From JBFHQE01 sp041592335 (GTDB lineage Bacteria > Pseudomonadota > Gammaproteobacteria > Thiohalobacterales > Thiohalobacteraceae), in the NCBI GenBank assembly GCA_041592335.1, contig JBFHQE010000001.1, positions 391,171 through 455,170 on the forward strand: a stretch of 64,000 nt of DNA, written 5' to 3'. The position numbers and the translations under genes are program-made. Position 1 is the first letter of the stretch; every line of letters begins with the position of its first letter. Below the pieces are notes generated by a model that was not told the origin of the DNA, ran no database searches, and saw only the letters and a program-made list of their open reading frames with translations. Shown here one piece after another: positions 44,389 to 52,336 of this stretch.

Positions 44389-44430
44389 AAAACAAATGGG
44401 GACAGAATTTATTCTGTCCCCATTTGTTTT
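44389..44430. repeat. 42-bp perfect palindrome
   Basis: Two 20-bp arms (AAAACAAATGGGGACAGAAT and its complement) surround TT. Outer T runs would let it end transcription from either side, including the sigma/anti-sigma unit that stops 21 bp away. Palindromes with the GGGGACAGAAT core are scattered repeats in many gammaproteobacteria, so a mobile origin is likely. Confidence 0.85.
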
Positions 44431-44450
44431 CTGTTGCGGAATGTTGCTAT

Positions 44451-45215
44451 TTAAACGCTGACGTAGACCCAGCCTTGCTGCAGGCGCGAGAGAATCTGCT
44501 CCAGTGCATTGGCGGTGGTCTGCGCCTCCGGCATCAGCGTGGGTAAATCTTCCAGTCCTTCGCGCGCCATCAGGCGGCTCATGGCTGTATGGCAGGCATA
44601 GAAGGTCAATTCATCGTATTCCATGTAAAGATCTTCAATGCGCTGGGCAAAAGGCGTGACGTCCTGGCGCAGCAGGTCCAGTCCACCGGCGTTAGCCACC
44701 AGTTCCACTTTCACCGGTACGTGGCGTGCCCGGTAGGACTGCAGCATCTGTTCCGCCATGTCGAGCGCGGCTTCGAGCTTTTGCGGATCGTCGCTACTCA
44801 GGTGCAGCAGAATCTTGCGTTCGCCGGAGATCGTGGTGGGTGCCTTGTCCAGGCTGGCGTTCTGGAAGGCCTTTTCGTCATCCAGATACATGGCGTCGAT
44901 GTTCATGACGGGGTCCTGGTGCAGGCGGTCATTGCTCAGCCAGCCAGCGGAAGCGCCCATCACCACCAGCAGGCAGGCGGCTACTGCCTGGCCCCAGCGG
45001 CTGAGTCCCCGGCTCTGGTGCTCGCTGGGCGCGGCGGGCGGCAGGCTGTAGGCATGCTGAACCAGTTCCGTGAGGCGACGCGTTTCACAGGCGCGCCGAC
45101 TGATGTCCTCGTCCTGCTGCAGGATGGCCAGGATCTGGTCTTTTTCGTCCTGGTGCAACTGATTGTCCACAAAGGCATTCAGCTGCTCATCCGAGATAGG
45201 TCGATCAGTTGACAT
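44451..45215 (-). CDS. Anti-sigma factor with DsrE-like C-terminal domain
   Basis: The 254-residue protein has three parts. Residues 1-70 are an anti-sigma domain of the usual form (ISDEQLNAFVDNQLHQDEKD), without the HxxxCxxC zinc motif. Residues 76-93 are one membrane helix (AVAACLLVVMGASAGW). Residues about 132-254 match the DsrE-like (COG1416/YchN) fold: RKILLHLSSDDPQKLEAALD, ELVANAGGLDLLRQDVTPFA, and LTFYACHTAMSRL with Cys208 at the DsrE active-site position. The start overlaps the sigma stop as TAATG and has AGGAG upstream. It should hold the sigma factor at the membrane and release it on a signal sensed outside, possibly sulfane sulfur or thiol stress. Confidence 0.87.
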   Translation of the reverse strand: MSTDRPISDEQLNAFVDNQLHQDEKDQILAILQQDEDISRRACETRRLTELVQHAYSLPPAAPSEHQSRGLSRWGQAVAACLLVVMGASAGWLSNDRLHQDPVMNIDAMYLDDEKAFQNASLDKAPTTISGERKILLHLSSDDPQKLEAALDMAEQMLQSYRARHVPVKVELVANAGGLDLLRQDVTPFAQRIEDLYMEYDELTFYACHTAMSRLMAREGLEDLPTLMPEAQTTANALEQILSRLQQGWVYVSV

Positions 45216-45775
45216 TACTTGATTCTCCTGAGTTTTGGGTTTGCTGGCGCATCTTTCTGCACCATCAAATCGGTATTCAGCAGGCGCTCTTTCAGTGCGC
45301 GTCGGGCGCGGCACAGGCGGCTCATCACGGTGCCCACCGGTACGTCCAGAATGGTCGCCACCTCGATGTAGGAGCAGCCTTCCAGGTCGACCAGGGTCAA
45401 AACCTGGCGCTGGCCATTGGGCAGCGTGGCGATGGCCGCGCGCACCTGGGTTACAACCTGATGGCGCTGGTTGTCCGCCTCGGGCGATTCGTCGCTTTCG
45501 AACGGTACTTCGTCGATGTCGACGGTGTCCTTGCGCCGACGCAGGTGATCGCGCCAACAGTTATTCATAATCGTGTACAGCCAGGTATTCAGCGCGTCCT
45601 TGTCGCGCAGCTGGCCGGCTTTCTTCAAGGCCTTTTCCATCGTCTCCTGGACCAGGTCATCCGCCAGTGCCGCTTCGTGGCACCAGGAAAACGCAATCCG
45701 GTACAGGCGTTGACGATTCTCCTCGAGCTGTTTCCGCAATTCCGGGTTGCGGGAAAAAATCGATATTATTTTCAT
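45215..45775 (-). CDS. ECF RNA polymerase sigma factor
   Basis: The 186-residue protein has region 2 (LYRIAFSWCHEAALADDLVQE, then NTWLYTIMNNCWRDHLRRRK) and region 4 (TLPNGQRQVLTLVDLEGCSYIEVATILDVPVGTVMSRLCRARR), with the short linker typical of ECF factors. The frame extends to 45823, but ATG 45775 (MKIISIFSRN) fits the family start. It is co-transcribed with the anti-sigma gene. An ECF-type promoter 54 bp upstream suggests self-activation. Targets are unknown apart from the divergent promoter described at 45896. Confidence 0.94.
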   Translation of the reverse strand: MKIISIFSRNPELRKQLEENRQRLYRIAFSWCHEAALADDLVQETMEKALKKAGQLRDKDALNTWLYTIMNNCWRDHLRRRKDTVDIDEVPFESDESPEADNQRHQVVTQVRAAIATLPNGQRQVLTLVDLEGCSYIEVATILDVPVGTVMSRLCRARRALKERLLNTDLMVQKDAPANPKLRRIK

Positions 45776-45828
45776 AGGGTTGCCTATCCCCTTGTGTTCG
45801 GTTCGAACTACTAGTGTCTGCAAATTAA

Positions 45829-45854
45829 GACGTCGGAACTCCGGGGATTATTCC
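45829..45854 (-). promoter_or_regulatory. Candidate ECF promoter of the sigma/anti-sigma operon
   Basis: On the minus strand: GGAATAA (45854-45848), then TCCCCG, then CGTC (45832-45829), with 17 bp between GGAAT and CGTC. This matches the usual ECF -35 GGAAC / -10 CGTC layout. It shares GGAATAA-N-CCCCG-N8/9-CGTC-N-TA with the plus-strand copy at 45896. Confidence 0.7.
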
Positions 45855-45895
45855 ACCCGGGCAACCTCAATGATAGGGAAATAAAGTCGTGAAAA

Positions 45896-45920
45896 GGAAT
45901 AAACCCCGAACGGGAGCGTC
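45896..45920 (+). promoter_or_regulatory. Candidate divergent ECF promoter
   Basis: Plus strand: GGAATAA (45896-45902), A, CCCCG, then CGTC (45917-45920), with 16 bp between GGAAT and CGTC. It is nearly identical to the sigma-gene promoter on the other strand. It points at the putative sRNA, with transcription expected to begin near 45926-45928. Confidence 0.7.
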
Positions 45921-45926
45921 ATACAG

Positions 45927-46010
45927 GAGTAAGGGTGCCTCGCTCTAGCAGTTTTACTCCTCCACCCCCTGTGAGGCATTGCCCCGGAAGTTTCTTCCGG
46001 GGTTTTTTTT
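45927..46010 (+). ncRNA. Putative ECF-sigma-dependent small RNA
   Basis: Between the plus-strand ECF promoter and a strong intrinsic terminator lies a stretch of about 84 nt with no credible gene. GGAGTAA (45926-45932) can pair with TTACTCC (45954-45960), and GCCTC with GAGGC inside. The 3' end is an 8-bp stem (CCCCGGAA, 5-base loop, TTCCGGGG) plus eight T. This is the build of Hfq-type sRNAs such as those under sigma-E. The only open frame (GTG 45935) runs antisense through pilU and looks spurious. Confidence 0.62.
45982..46010 (+). terminator. Intrinsic terminator facing pilU
   Basis: CCCCGGAA, GTTTC, TTCCGGGG, then eight T on the plus strand. Its T run ends 2 bp before the pilU stop. There is no T run for the minus strand, so it serves a plus-strand transcript. 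Confidence 0.93.
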
Positions 46011-46011
46011 G

Positions 46012-47160
46012 TCAGAAAGACAGGCCGCTGGCCGTATTTTTCTCCTCGTCTTCCTCGATGGCGAATGCGGCGGTTCTGCTTTCCAGTGCGCTTTGTGCAT
46101 CTTCGGACGACAGGTTGATCTTGAGGCGCAGGTTGTTGGGTGAATCCGCGTTGCGCAGCGCTTCCTCGAGATCGATTTTGCCAGCCATGTAGAGTTTGTA
46201 CAGATGGCTGTCGAAGGTCTGCATGCCGAGGTTCTCGGATTTTTCCATGACTTCCTTGATTTCGTGGACGTCGCCACGATGGATCATGTCCTTCACCAGC
46301 GGCGTGCCGAGCAGCACTTCAATGGCAGCGGTGCGTTTGCTGTCGGTGGTTGGCACCAGGCGCTGGGAAATAAAGGCGCGCAGGTTCAGCGACAGGTCGA
46401 GCAGCAGCTGGTTGCGGCGGTCTTCCGGGAAGAAGTTGATAATACGGTCCAGCGCCTGGTTGGCGTTGTTGGCGTGCAGTGTCGACAGGCACAGGTGACC
46501 GGTTTCGGCGAAAGCAATGGCGTGTTCCATGGTCTCGCGATCACGAATTTCCCCGATCAGGATGACGTCCGGCGCCTGGCGCAGGGTGTTTTTCAATGCA
46601 TCTGCGTAGCAATCGGTGTCCAGGCCAACCTCACGTTGATTAACGATGGATTTCTGGTGGCTATGCACAAACTCAATCGGGTCTTCGATGGTAATGATGT
46701 GACCGGCGGAATTCTTGTTGCGGTAATCGATCAGCGAAGCCAGCGAGGTGGACTTGCCGGAACCGGTTGCGCCGACAAACAGCACCAGGCCGCGCTTGCT
46801 CATAATGATATCCGGCAATACCGGCGGCAGACCCAGGTCTTCCCATTTCGGGATGTCGGTCTTGATGTTACGAATAACCAAGCCAACGGTATTGCGCTGC
46901 TGGAAGATGTTGACACGGAAACGGCCAACATTGGTTTCCGAGATCGCCAGATTCATTTCCGGTTTCTCTTCAAATTTCCGGATCTGCTCTTCGTCCATCA
47001 GTTCATACGCGATATCCTTGATGCGTTGCGCGGTCAGCGTGGCCTTTTCAATAACCTTTAGCTGGCCGTGGATCTTGGCGCAGGGCGGCGCGCCGACGCT
47101 CAGGTAGAGGTCCGAGGCCTCTTTCATCACCATGATTTTGAGATAGTCCTTAAATTCCAT
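46012..47160 (-). CDS. pilU: Type IV pilus retraction ATPase PilU (PilT/PilU family)
   Basis: The 382-residue protein has Walker A FVGATGSGKSTSLASLI, Asp box HIITIEDPIEFVH, Walker B VILIGEIRDRETMEHAIAFAETGHLCLSTLH and the family start MEFKDYLKIMVMKEASDLYLSVG. The long acidic C-terminal tail beyond the PilT core and the KIHGQLKVIEKATL region favour PilU over PilT. It is a cytoplasmic hexamer that assists PilT in pilus retraction. No pilT lies next to it in this window. It converges on the putative sRNA. Confidence 0.9.
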   Translation of the reverse strand: MEFKDYLKIMVMKEASDLYLSVGAPPCAKIHGQLKVIEKATLTAQRIKDIAYELMDEEQIRKFEEKPEMNLAISETNVGRFRVNIFQQRNTVGLVIRNIKTDIPKWEDLGLPPVLPDIIMSKRGLVLFVGATGSGKSTSLASLIDYRNKNSAGHIITIEDPIEFVHSHQKSIVNQREVGLDTDCYADALKNTLRQAPDVILIGEIRDRETMEHAIAFAETGHLCLSTLHANNANQALDRIINFFPEDRRNQLLLDLSLNLRAFISQRLVPTTDSKRTAAIEVLLGTPLVKDMIHRGDVHEIKEVMEKSENLGMQTFDSHLYKLYMAGKIDLEEALRNADSPNNLRLKINLSSEDAQSALESRTAAFAIEEDEEKNTASGLSF

Positions 47161-47294
47161 TTATGCCCCCTGGGAAGCCGTGCGTGATCCCTTCTAATGT
47201 CGGCGCGCTCATCAGAGGCTTGAGGCCGGCGTGGGCGTGAGATCGCCGCTTAAACAGGGTAAGCTGCTGCTTCGTAACAGAAAGGTAGGAAAGT

Positions 47295-50183
47295 GTGACC
47301 AAGGCCACAAAATTCGCAATTCCCCAAAAACTGCCCGAATCGCTGCGCCCGTCGCTGGAAGCCCGCTGGGCGGCGTTCCAGGAGAGCGCGGCACACGCCG
47401 CTGTGCCAGTGCCCATGCAGGCGGATTTTCAGGCCGTTATTTCGCGCGTCTGGGCTTGTTCCGATTTCGTGGCCCAGAGCTGCATCCGTGAACCGGAACT
47501 GCTGCGGGATTTGCTGTCGAGCGGTGACCTGCTGGGTGACTACCGGGCGGATGAATTCGAGGAAAAGCTGAGCGGTCTGGTGGCCGGAGTCAGTACCGAT
47601 CAGGCGTTGGGCCAGGTGTTACGCCGCTTCCGGCGTCGTGAGATGGTGCGTATCGCCTTTCGTGATCTGGCGGGCTGGGCGCCGGTCGATGAAGTATTGC
47701 GCGATTTATCCGAGCTGGCCGACGCCTGCATCCGGATGGCGCTGGATTGTCTGTATCGCTGGCATTGCCAGGTGCATGGCAAGCCAAAGGACAGCCAGGG
47801 CAAGGCGCAGCCATTACTGGTGCTGGGCATGGGTAAACTGGGTGCGCACGAGCTGAATTACTCGTCGGATATCGATCTGATTTTTGTCTATCCGCAAGCG
47901 GGCAGTGTGCGCAAGCGGGTTTCGCTGTCGCTGGAAGAGTTTTTCACCCAGCTGGGTCGTCGCCTGATAGTCGTGCTGGACGACAATACCGCCGATGGTT
48001 TTGTGTTCCGCGTGGACATGCGGCTGCGTCCCTTTGGCGATGCCGGGCCACTGGTCATGGACTTCGATATGCTGGAAGACTATTACCAGACCCAGGGGCG
48101 TGAGTGGGAGCGTTACGCCATGATCAAGGCGCGCGCCATCACCGGTAGCCCCGACGCGATTCATGAGCTGGAACAGTTGTTACGCCCCTTCATTTACCGG
48201 CGCTATCTCGACTTCGGTACATTTGAGCAATTGCGCGAAATGAAGGGCATGATCATGCGCGAGGTGGAGCGCCGCGGTCTGCAGCACAATGTGAAGCTTG
48301 GTCCGGGCGGTATCCGCGAAGTTGAATTCATTGCCCAGGCCTTTCAGTTGATACGCGGCGGCCGTGAAGCCGCCTTGCGTTCGCGCAGCCTGTTGCAGGT
48401 GCTCAATGAGCTGGTGGCGCTTGACCTGATGCCGGCCTATGCCGCCGAGCGACTGAGTGTGGCCTATCGTTACCTGCGCCGGGTGGAAAATCGTCTGCAG
48501 GAATTCGATGACGAACAGACCCATGTCCTGCCGGGCGATGAGCAGGGGCGGGCACGGTTGGCATTCAGCATGGGTTGCGAAGACTGGGACAGCTTTATCG
48601 AGCAACTCGATGAGCATCGCCAGTTTGTGCATGAACAGTTCCAGCAGGTATTCGGAACACCGCAGACCGAGCAGGACGACTCCGACGAAAATGGGCTCGC
48701 GGTGCTGTGGCTGGGTGAGCCGACGGATGAAGAGGCGGTGGAGCGTTTCGCCAGGGAAGGGTTCGATGATCCGGCGGAGGCCTGGCGGTTACTGGTGCAA
48801 ACCCGGCAGGCGATTGCCTCGCGGCTGGGCAAGCGCGGTCGGGAGCGTCTCGACAAGCTGATGCCCCTGTTGCTCGGTGCGGTGGGCGATACCTCGGCGC
48901 CCACGGTAACGCTGTCCAGGATTCTGCACCTGGTGGAGGCGATTGCCGGTCGCAGCGCCTATCTGGCGTTGCTGGTGGAACACCCGATGGGGCTGTCGCA
49001 GCTGGCCAGGCTGTGCGATGCCAGCCCCTGGATTGCCACCCAGCTGACCCAGCACCCGGTGTTGCTGGATGAGCTGCTCGATCCGCGCACCCTGTATAAC
49101 CCCCCGGCGCGCAAGCAGCTGGAACAGCAACTGGCGCACCGCCTGAGCGATATCCAGGAGGATGACCTGGAGCAGCAGATGGAGGTCTTGCGCCACTTCA
49201 AGCAAAGCGCGGTGTTGCGCGTGGCGGCTGCCGACGTGATGGGTGCGACACCCTTGATGTCGGTGAGCGACAAACTGACCGATATCGCGGAAGTGGTGCT
49301 GGCAAGGGTGCTGGCACTGGGTTGGGAGTACATGATCAAGCGGCATGGCAAACCGCTCTGCAGCGACAAGGGTAAAACGCGGGTGCCCGGGTTCGCGGTT
49401 ATCGGCTACGGCAAGCTTGGCGGCATCGAGCTGGGCTACGGTTCGGATCTGGACCTGGTGTTCTTGCACGACAGCCGTGGCGAAGGGCGCAGTGACGGCG
49501 CCAAACCACTGGACAACGCCGTGTATTTTGCCCGTCTCGGGCAGCGCGTGATTCATCTGCTCAATACGCTGACGCCTTCCGGCATCCTTTACGAAGTGGA
49601 CATGCGCCTGCGCCCCAGTGGGGCCTCGGGTTTGCTGGTCTCCAGTCTGGAAGCCTTTCTGCAGTACCAGCAGCAGGAAGCCTGGACCTGGGAGCACCAG
49701 GCGCTGGTGCGCGCCCGGCCGGTGGCGGGCGATCAGGCGCTGGCGGAAGAATTTTCGAAGGTGCGGCAGTCGATTCTGCAGCGGTCGCGCGATCCGGCCG
49801 CGTTGAAAAAAGAGGTGCGCGACATGCGTGAGCGCATGCGTACCGAGCTGGGTAACAAAAAAGCCGGTTATTTCAATCTCAAGCAGGACGTTGGAGGTAT
49901 CGCCGACATCGAATTTATGGTGCAATACTGCATTCTGCGCTATGCGCACGACTATCCCGATCTGGTTGAATTCAGCGACAATATGCGCCTGCTGGACGGT
50001 CTCGCCCGGCATGACCTGTTGTCGGCTGGCGAGGCAGAGGCGCTCGGCGATGCTTACCGGGCATTCCGCAAGCGCGGTCACCAGCTTGCGCTGCAGGATG
50101 TCGATGCCGTGGTTGAAGACTGGGAATTCGTCAATGCGCGGGAAACGGTGAGCGCGGCCTGGTCACGGCTGATGCTGGATTGA
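47295..50183 (+). CDS. glnE: Bifunctional glutamine synthetase adenylyltransferase/deadenylase
   Basis: The 962-residue protein has two nucleotidyltransferase domains. The N-terminal one (GMGKLGAHELNYSSDIDLIFVY) removes AMP and the C-terminal one (GYGKLGGIELGYGSDLDLVFLH) adds AMP to glutamine synthetase. Each is followed by a helical GlnD-PII-linked domain (KLGPGGIREVEFIAQ and KQDVGGIADIEFMVQ). It tunes nitrogen assimilation in response to PII. GTG 47295 has AGGTAGGAAA upstream. The length is normal. Confidence 0.97.
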   Translation: MTKATKFAIPQKLPESLRPSLEARWAAFQESAAHAAVPVPMQADFQAVISRVWACSDFVAQSCIREPELLRDLLSSGDLLGDYRADEFEEKLSGLVAGVSTDQALGQVLRRFRRREMVRIAFRDLAGWAPVDEVLRDLSELADACIRMALDCLYRWHCQVHGKPKDSQGKAQPLLVLGMGKLGAHELNYSSDIDLIFVYPQAGSVRKRVSLSLEEFFTQLGRRLIVVLDDNTADGFVFRVDMRLRPFGDAGPLVMDFDMLEDYYQTQGREWERYAMIKARAITGSPDAIHELEQLLRPFIYRRYLDFGTFEQLREMKGMIMREVERRGLQHNVKLGPGGIREVEFIAQAFQLIRGGREAALRSRSLLQVLNELVALDLMPAYAAERLSVAYRYLRRVENRLQEFDDEQTHVLPGDEQGRARLAFSMGCEDWDSFIEQLDEHRQFVHEQFQQVFGTPQTEQDDSDENGLAVLWLGEPTDEEAVERFAREGFDDPAEAWRLLVQTRQAIASRLGKRGRERLDKLMPLLLGAVGDTSAPTVTLSRILHLVEAIAGRSAYLALLVEHPMGLSQLARLCDASPWIATQLTQHPVLLDELLDPRTLYNPPARKQLEQQLAHRLSDIQEDDLEQQMEVLRHFKQSAVLRVAAADVMGATPLMSVSDKLTDIAEVVLARVLALGWEYMIKRHGKPLCSDKGKTRVPGFAVIGYGKLGGIELGYGSDLDLVFLHDSRGEGRSDGAKPLDNAVYFARLGQRVIHLLNTLTPSGILYEVDMRLRPSGASGLLVSSLEAFLQYQQQEAWTWEHQALVRARPVAGDQALAEEFSKVRQSILQRSRDPAALKKEVRDMRERMRTELGNKKAGYFNLKQDVGGIADIEFMVQYCILRYAHDYPDLVEFSDNMRLLDGLARHDLLSAGEAEALGDAYRAFRKRGHQLALQDVDAVVEDWEFVNARETVSAAWSRLMLD

Positions 50184-50192
50184 ATTGTACCT

Positions 50193-50239
50193 GTAGGAGC
50201 GAGCTTGCTCGCGAACTGTTCGCGGCCAGGGCCGCTCCT
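50193..50239. repeat. REP-like inverted-repeat pair (copy B)
   Basis: GTAGGAGCGAGCTTGCTCGC and, facing it, TTCGCGGCCAGGGCCGCTCC. The core is identical to the copy at 61552. It lies between glnE and ilvE, ending 35 bp before the ilvE start. Confidence 0.88.
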
Positions 50240-50273
50240 TCGGATGATGAGTTTTATTGAGGAGAAATACAGA

Positions 50274-51194
50274 ATGTCGATGGCGGATCGTGATGGTGTC
50301 ATCTGGTTTGACGGTGAAATGGTACCCTGGCGCGAGGCCACCACTCATGTGCTGACCCACACCCTGCACTATGGCATGGGCGTTTTTGAAGGCGTGCGCG
50401 CCTACAAGGGCGAGCAGGGTACGGCCATCTTCCGTCTTGAAGAGCACACCAAGCGCCTGTTTGGCTCCGCGCGGATTCTCAAGATGCCGATGCCGTACGA
50501 TCAGGCGACATTGAACGAAGCCCAGCTGGCAGTGGTGCGCGAGAACAAGCTCGAATCGGCCTACATTCGCCCAATGTGTTTTTACGGCTCGGAAGGCATG
50601 GGGCTGCGCGCGGATAATCTGAAGACGCACGTGATCGTGGCGGCCTGGTCCTGGGGCGCCTATCTTGGCGAAGACAATATGAAGAACGGGATTCGCATCA
50701 AGACGTCGTCCTTCAGCCGCCATCATGTCAACATCACCATGTGCCGCGCCAAGGCCAATGGCAATTACATGAACTCGATGCTGGCGTTGAACGAGGCGTT
50801 GACCGATGGCTACGATGAAGCCCTGTTGCTGGATGTGGATGGCTTTGTTGCCGAGGGCAGTGGCGAGAATATTTTCATTGTGCGCAACGGCAAGCTTTAC
50901 ACGCCGGACCTGACCTCGGCGCTGGAAGGCATCACCCGCGATACCGTCATGCGCATTGCCGCGGAACAGGGGCTGGAAATACACGAAAAGCGCATCACGC
51001 GTGACGAGGTCTACCTGGCCGATGAAGCCTTCTTCACCGGTACGGCCGCTGAAGTTACGCCGATTCGCGAAGTCGATAACCGGCCGATCGGCAGCGGTAC
51101 GCGCGGGCCGATCACGGAACGGCTGCAAAGTCTGTATTTTGATGTCGTGCATGGACGCCATCACATGCATGATGAATGGCTGAGCATGGTTTAA
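50274..51194 (+). CDS. ilvE: Branched-chain amino acid aminotransferase
   Basis: The 306-residue class IV PLP enzyme has VIWFDGEMVPWREATTHVLT, the PLP-lysine region CRAKANGNYMNSMLA, LLLDVDGFVAEGSGENIFIV and EAFFTGTAAEVTPIREVD. It makes Leu, Ile and Val by amination of their keto acids. The frame opens at 50205 inside the REP repeat, but ATG 50274 with GGAG upstream starts the conserved part. It precedes the small zinc-finger gene. Confidence 0.96.
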   Translation: MSMADRDGVIWFDGEMVPWREATTHVLTHTLHYGMGVFEGVRAYKGEQGTAIFRLEEHTKRLFGSARILKMPMPYDQATLNEAQLAVVRENKLESAYIRPMCFYGSEGMGLRADNLKTHVIVAAWSWGAYLGEDNMKNGIRIKTSSFSRHHVNITMCRAKANGNYMNSMLALNEALTDGYDEALLLDVDGFVAEGSGENIFIVRNGKLYTPDLTSALEGITRDTVMRIAAEQGLEIHEKRITRDEVYLADEAFFTGTAAEVTPIREVDNRPIGSGTRGPITERLQSLYFDVVHGRHHMHDEWLSMV

Positions 51195-51208
51195 GAGTAG
51201 GGGGGAAC

Positions 51209-51403
51209 ATGTCCAAACAGACAACCCAGGCGAATGCCGAAACGCGTTACGAAGTGACCCGGGATGATCTGCCGTTGCATTGTCCGATGGATCACATGAC
51301 CTTGTGGAATTCCCATCCACGGGTTTATCTGCCGATCGAGGATCAGGGTGGAGAAGCGCAATGCCCCTACTGCGGCGCGCATTTTATTCTGAAAGATAAC
51401 TAA
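51209..51403 (+). CDS. Small zinc-finger domain protein (zf-CHCC type)
   Basis: The 64-residue protein has ligands of the CHCC zinc finger: a cysteine in LHCPMDH, a histidine in NSHPRVYLP and the pair CPYC near the end, as in the NDUFS6-like family. The function in bacteria is unknown. ATG 51209 follows TAGGGGGGAAC. It lies between ilvE and the LPS genes, an arrangement repeated in many beta- and gammaproteobacteria. Confidence 0.88.
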   Translation: MSKQTTQANAETRYEVTRDDLPLHCPMDHMTLWNSHPRVYLPIEDQGGEAQCPYCGAHFILKDN

Positions 51404-51412
51404 TCTGATTCG

Positions 51413-52336
51413 TTGAATCATTCCGCCAAGCCAGTGATTGTCTGGGTTGTGAAAGATGGCAAGCCCGGGCATGAAAACCAGGTCATGGGATTGGTTGATG
51501 CCATGGCGGAGCGCTGCCCGGTTGAAGTCCACGCGATCCGGCCCCTGTCTTTTTTAGGTGCTCTTGTGGCCATTGCTTTCAGGCGCAGCCCTGCGGATAA
51601 GCGCCTGCCCCAGCCTGACTTTATTATCGGTGCAGGTCATGCAACGCATATGACGTTGCTGGCGGCACGCCGTGCAAGCCGGGGGAAAGCGATTGTGCTG
51701 ATGAAGCCCAGCCTGCCCTGTCGCTGGTTCGATCTCTGCATTGTGCCCACGCATGATCAGCCGGAAAAGAGTTCACAGGTATTTCAAACGCGCGGCGTGT
51801 TAAACCGCATGCGTGCCGCTGCCATGAAAGACCCTGCGCGTGGATTGATTCTGATCGGTGGCGAGTCACGCCATGGCGACTGGCGTAATGCGGATATCGT
51901 CCGCCAGATCCAGGCGGTCGTGGAACAGGATCGCCAGGTGCAATGGACGCTCACGACTTCGCGGCGTACGCCGGACAACTTCCTGCCGCAGCTGGCGATT
52001 GAGGCAAATAATTTAACGGTGGTGCCGGAAGCGAAGACAGGGCCGGGCTGGTTACAACAGCGGTTGGCGGAATCCGCCTGGGCCTGGGTGACGGAAGACA
52101 GTGTTTCAATGTTGTATGAATCCTTAACGGCTGGGACGGCGGTAGGTGTGCTCGAAATAAGCAATAAAAAAGACTCGCGCGTGATCCGTGGTGTGCATGC
52201 ACTGCAGGCGGAGGGCCTGGTGACTTTTTTCACTGACTGGCTGGCGCGGCCGCGCCTGACACTGCCCAGAACTCCCTTTAACGAAGCGGCGCGCTGCGCG
52301 GAAGAGATATTGAGACGATGGCCAGTCGGCGTCTGA
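51413..52336 (+). CDS. Mitochondrial fission ELM1 family protein (DUF1022)
   Basis: The 307-residue protein has the ELM1 pattern: VWVVKDGKPGHENQVMGL at the start, FIIGAGHATHMTLLAAR, LILIGGESRHGDWRNADIV and WVTEDSVSMLYESLTAGTAVGVLE. The bacterial members have a GT-B-like fold and sit in LPS or glycosylation loci, so a glycosyltransferase role is plausible but unproven. TTG 51413 is the only start near the conserved N-terminus. The next gene begins inside its last codons. Confidence 0.85.
   Translation: MNHSAKPVIVWVVKDGKPGHENQVMGLVDAMAERCPVEVHAIRPLSFLGALVAIAFRRSPADKRLPQPDFIIGAGHATHMTLLAARRASRGKAIVLMKPSLPCRWFDLCIVPTHDQPEKSSQVFQTRGVLNRMRAAAMKDPARGLILIGGESRHGDWRNADIVRQIQAVVEQDRQVQWTLTTSRRTPDNFLPQLAIEANNLTVVPEAKTGPGWLQQRLAESAWAWVTEDSVSMLYESLTAGTAVGVLEISNKKDSRVIRGVHALQAEGLVTFFTDWLARPRLTLPRTPFNEAARCAEEILRRWPVGV

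Noticed and set aside
45216..45557. N-terminal extension of the anti-sigma frame by 114 codons
   Set aside because: It overlaps the sigma factor gene in another frame and is Arg/Pro/Gly-rich; ATG 45215 has AGGAG and the TAATG coupling.
45935..46192. Plus-strand open frame (85 codons) across the sRNA region
   Set aside because: It starts with GTG without a ribosome-binding site, runs through the terminator hairpin and is antisense to pilU; an RNA gene explains the site better.
48789..50081. 430-codon minus-strand frame opposite glnE
   Set aside because: Long only because of GC-rich codon bias in glnE; the composition is His/Gln/Arg-rich and no family is recognised.
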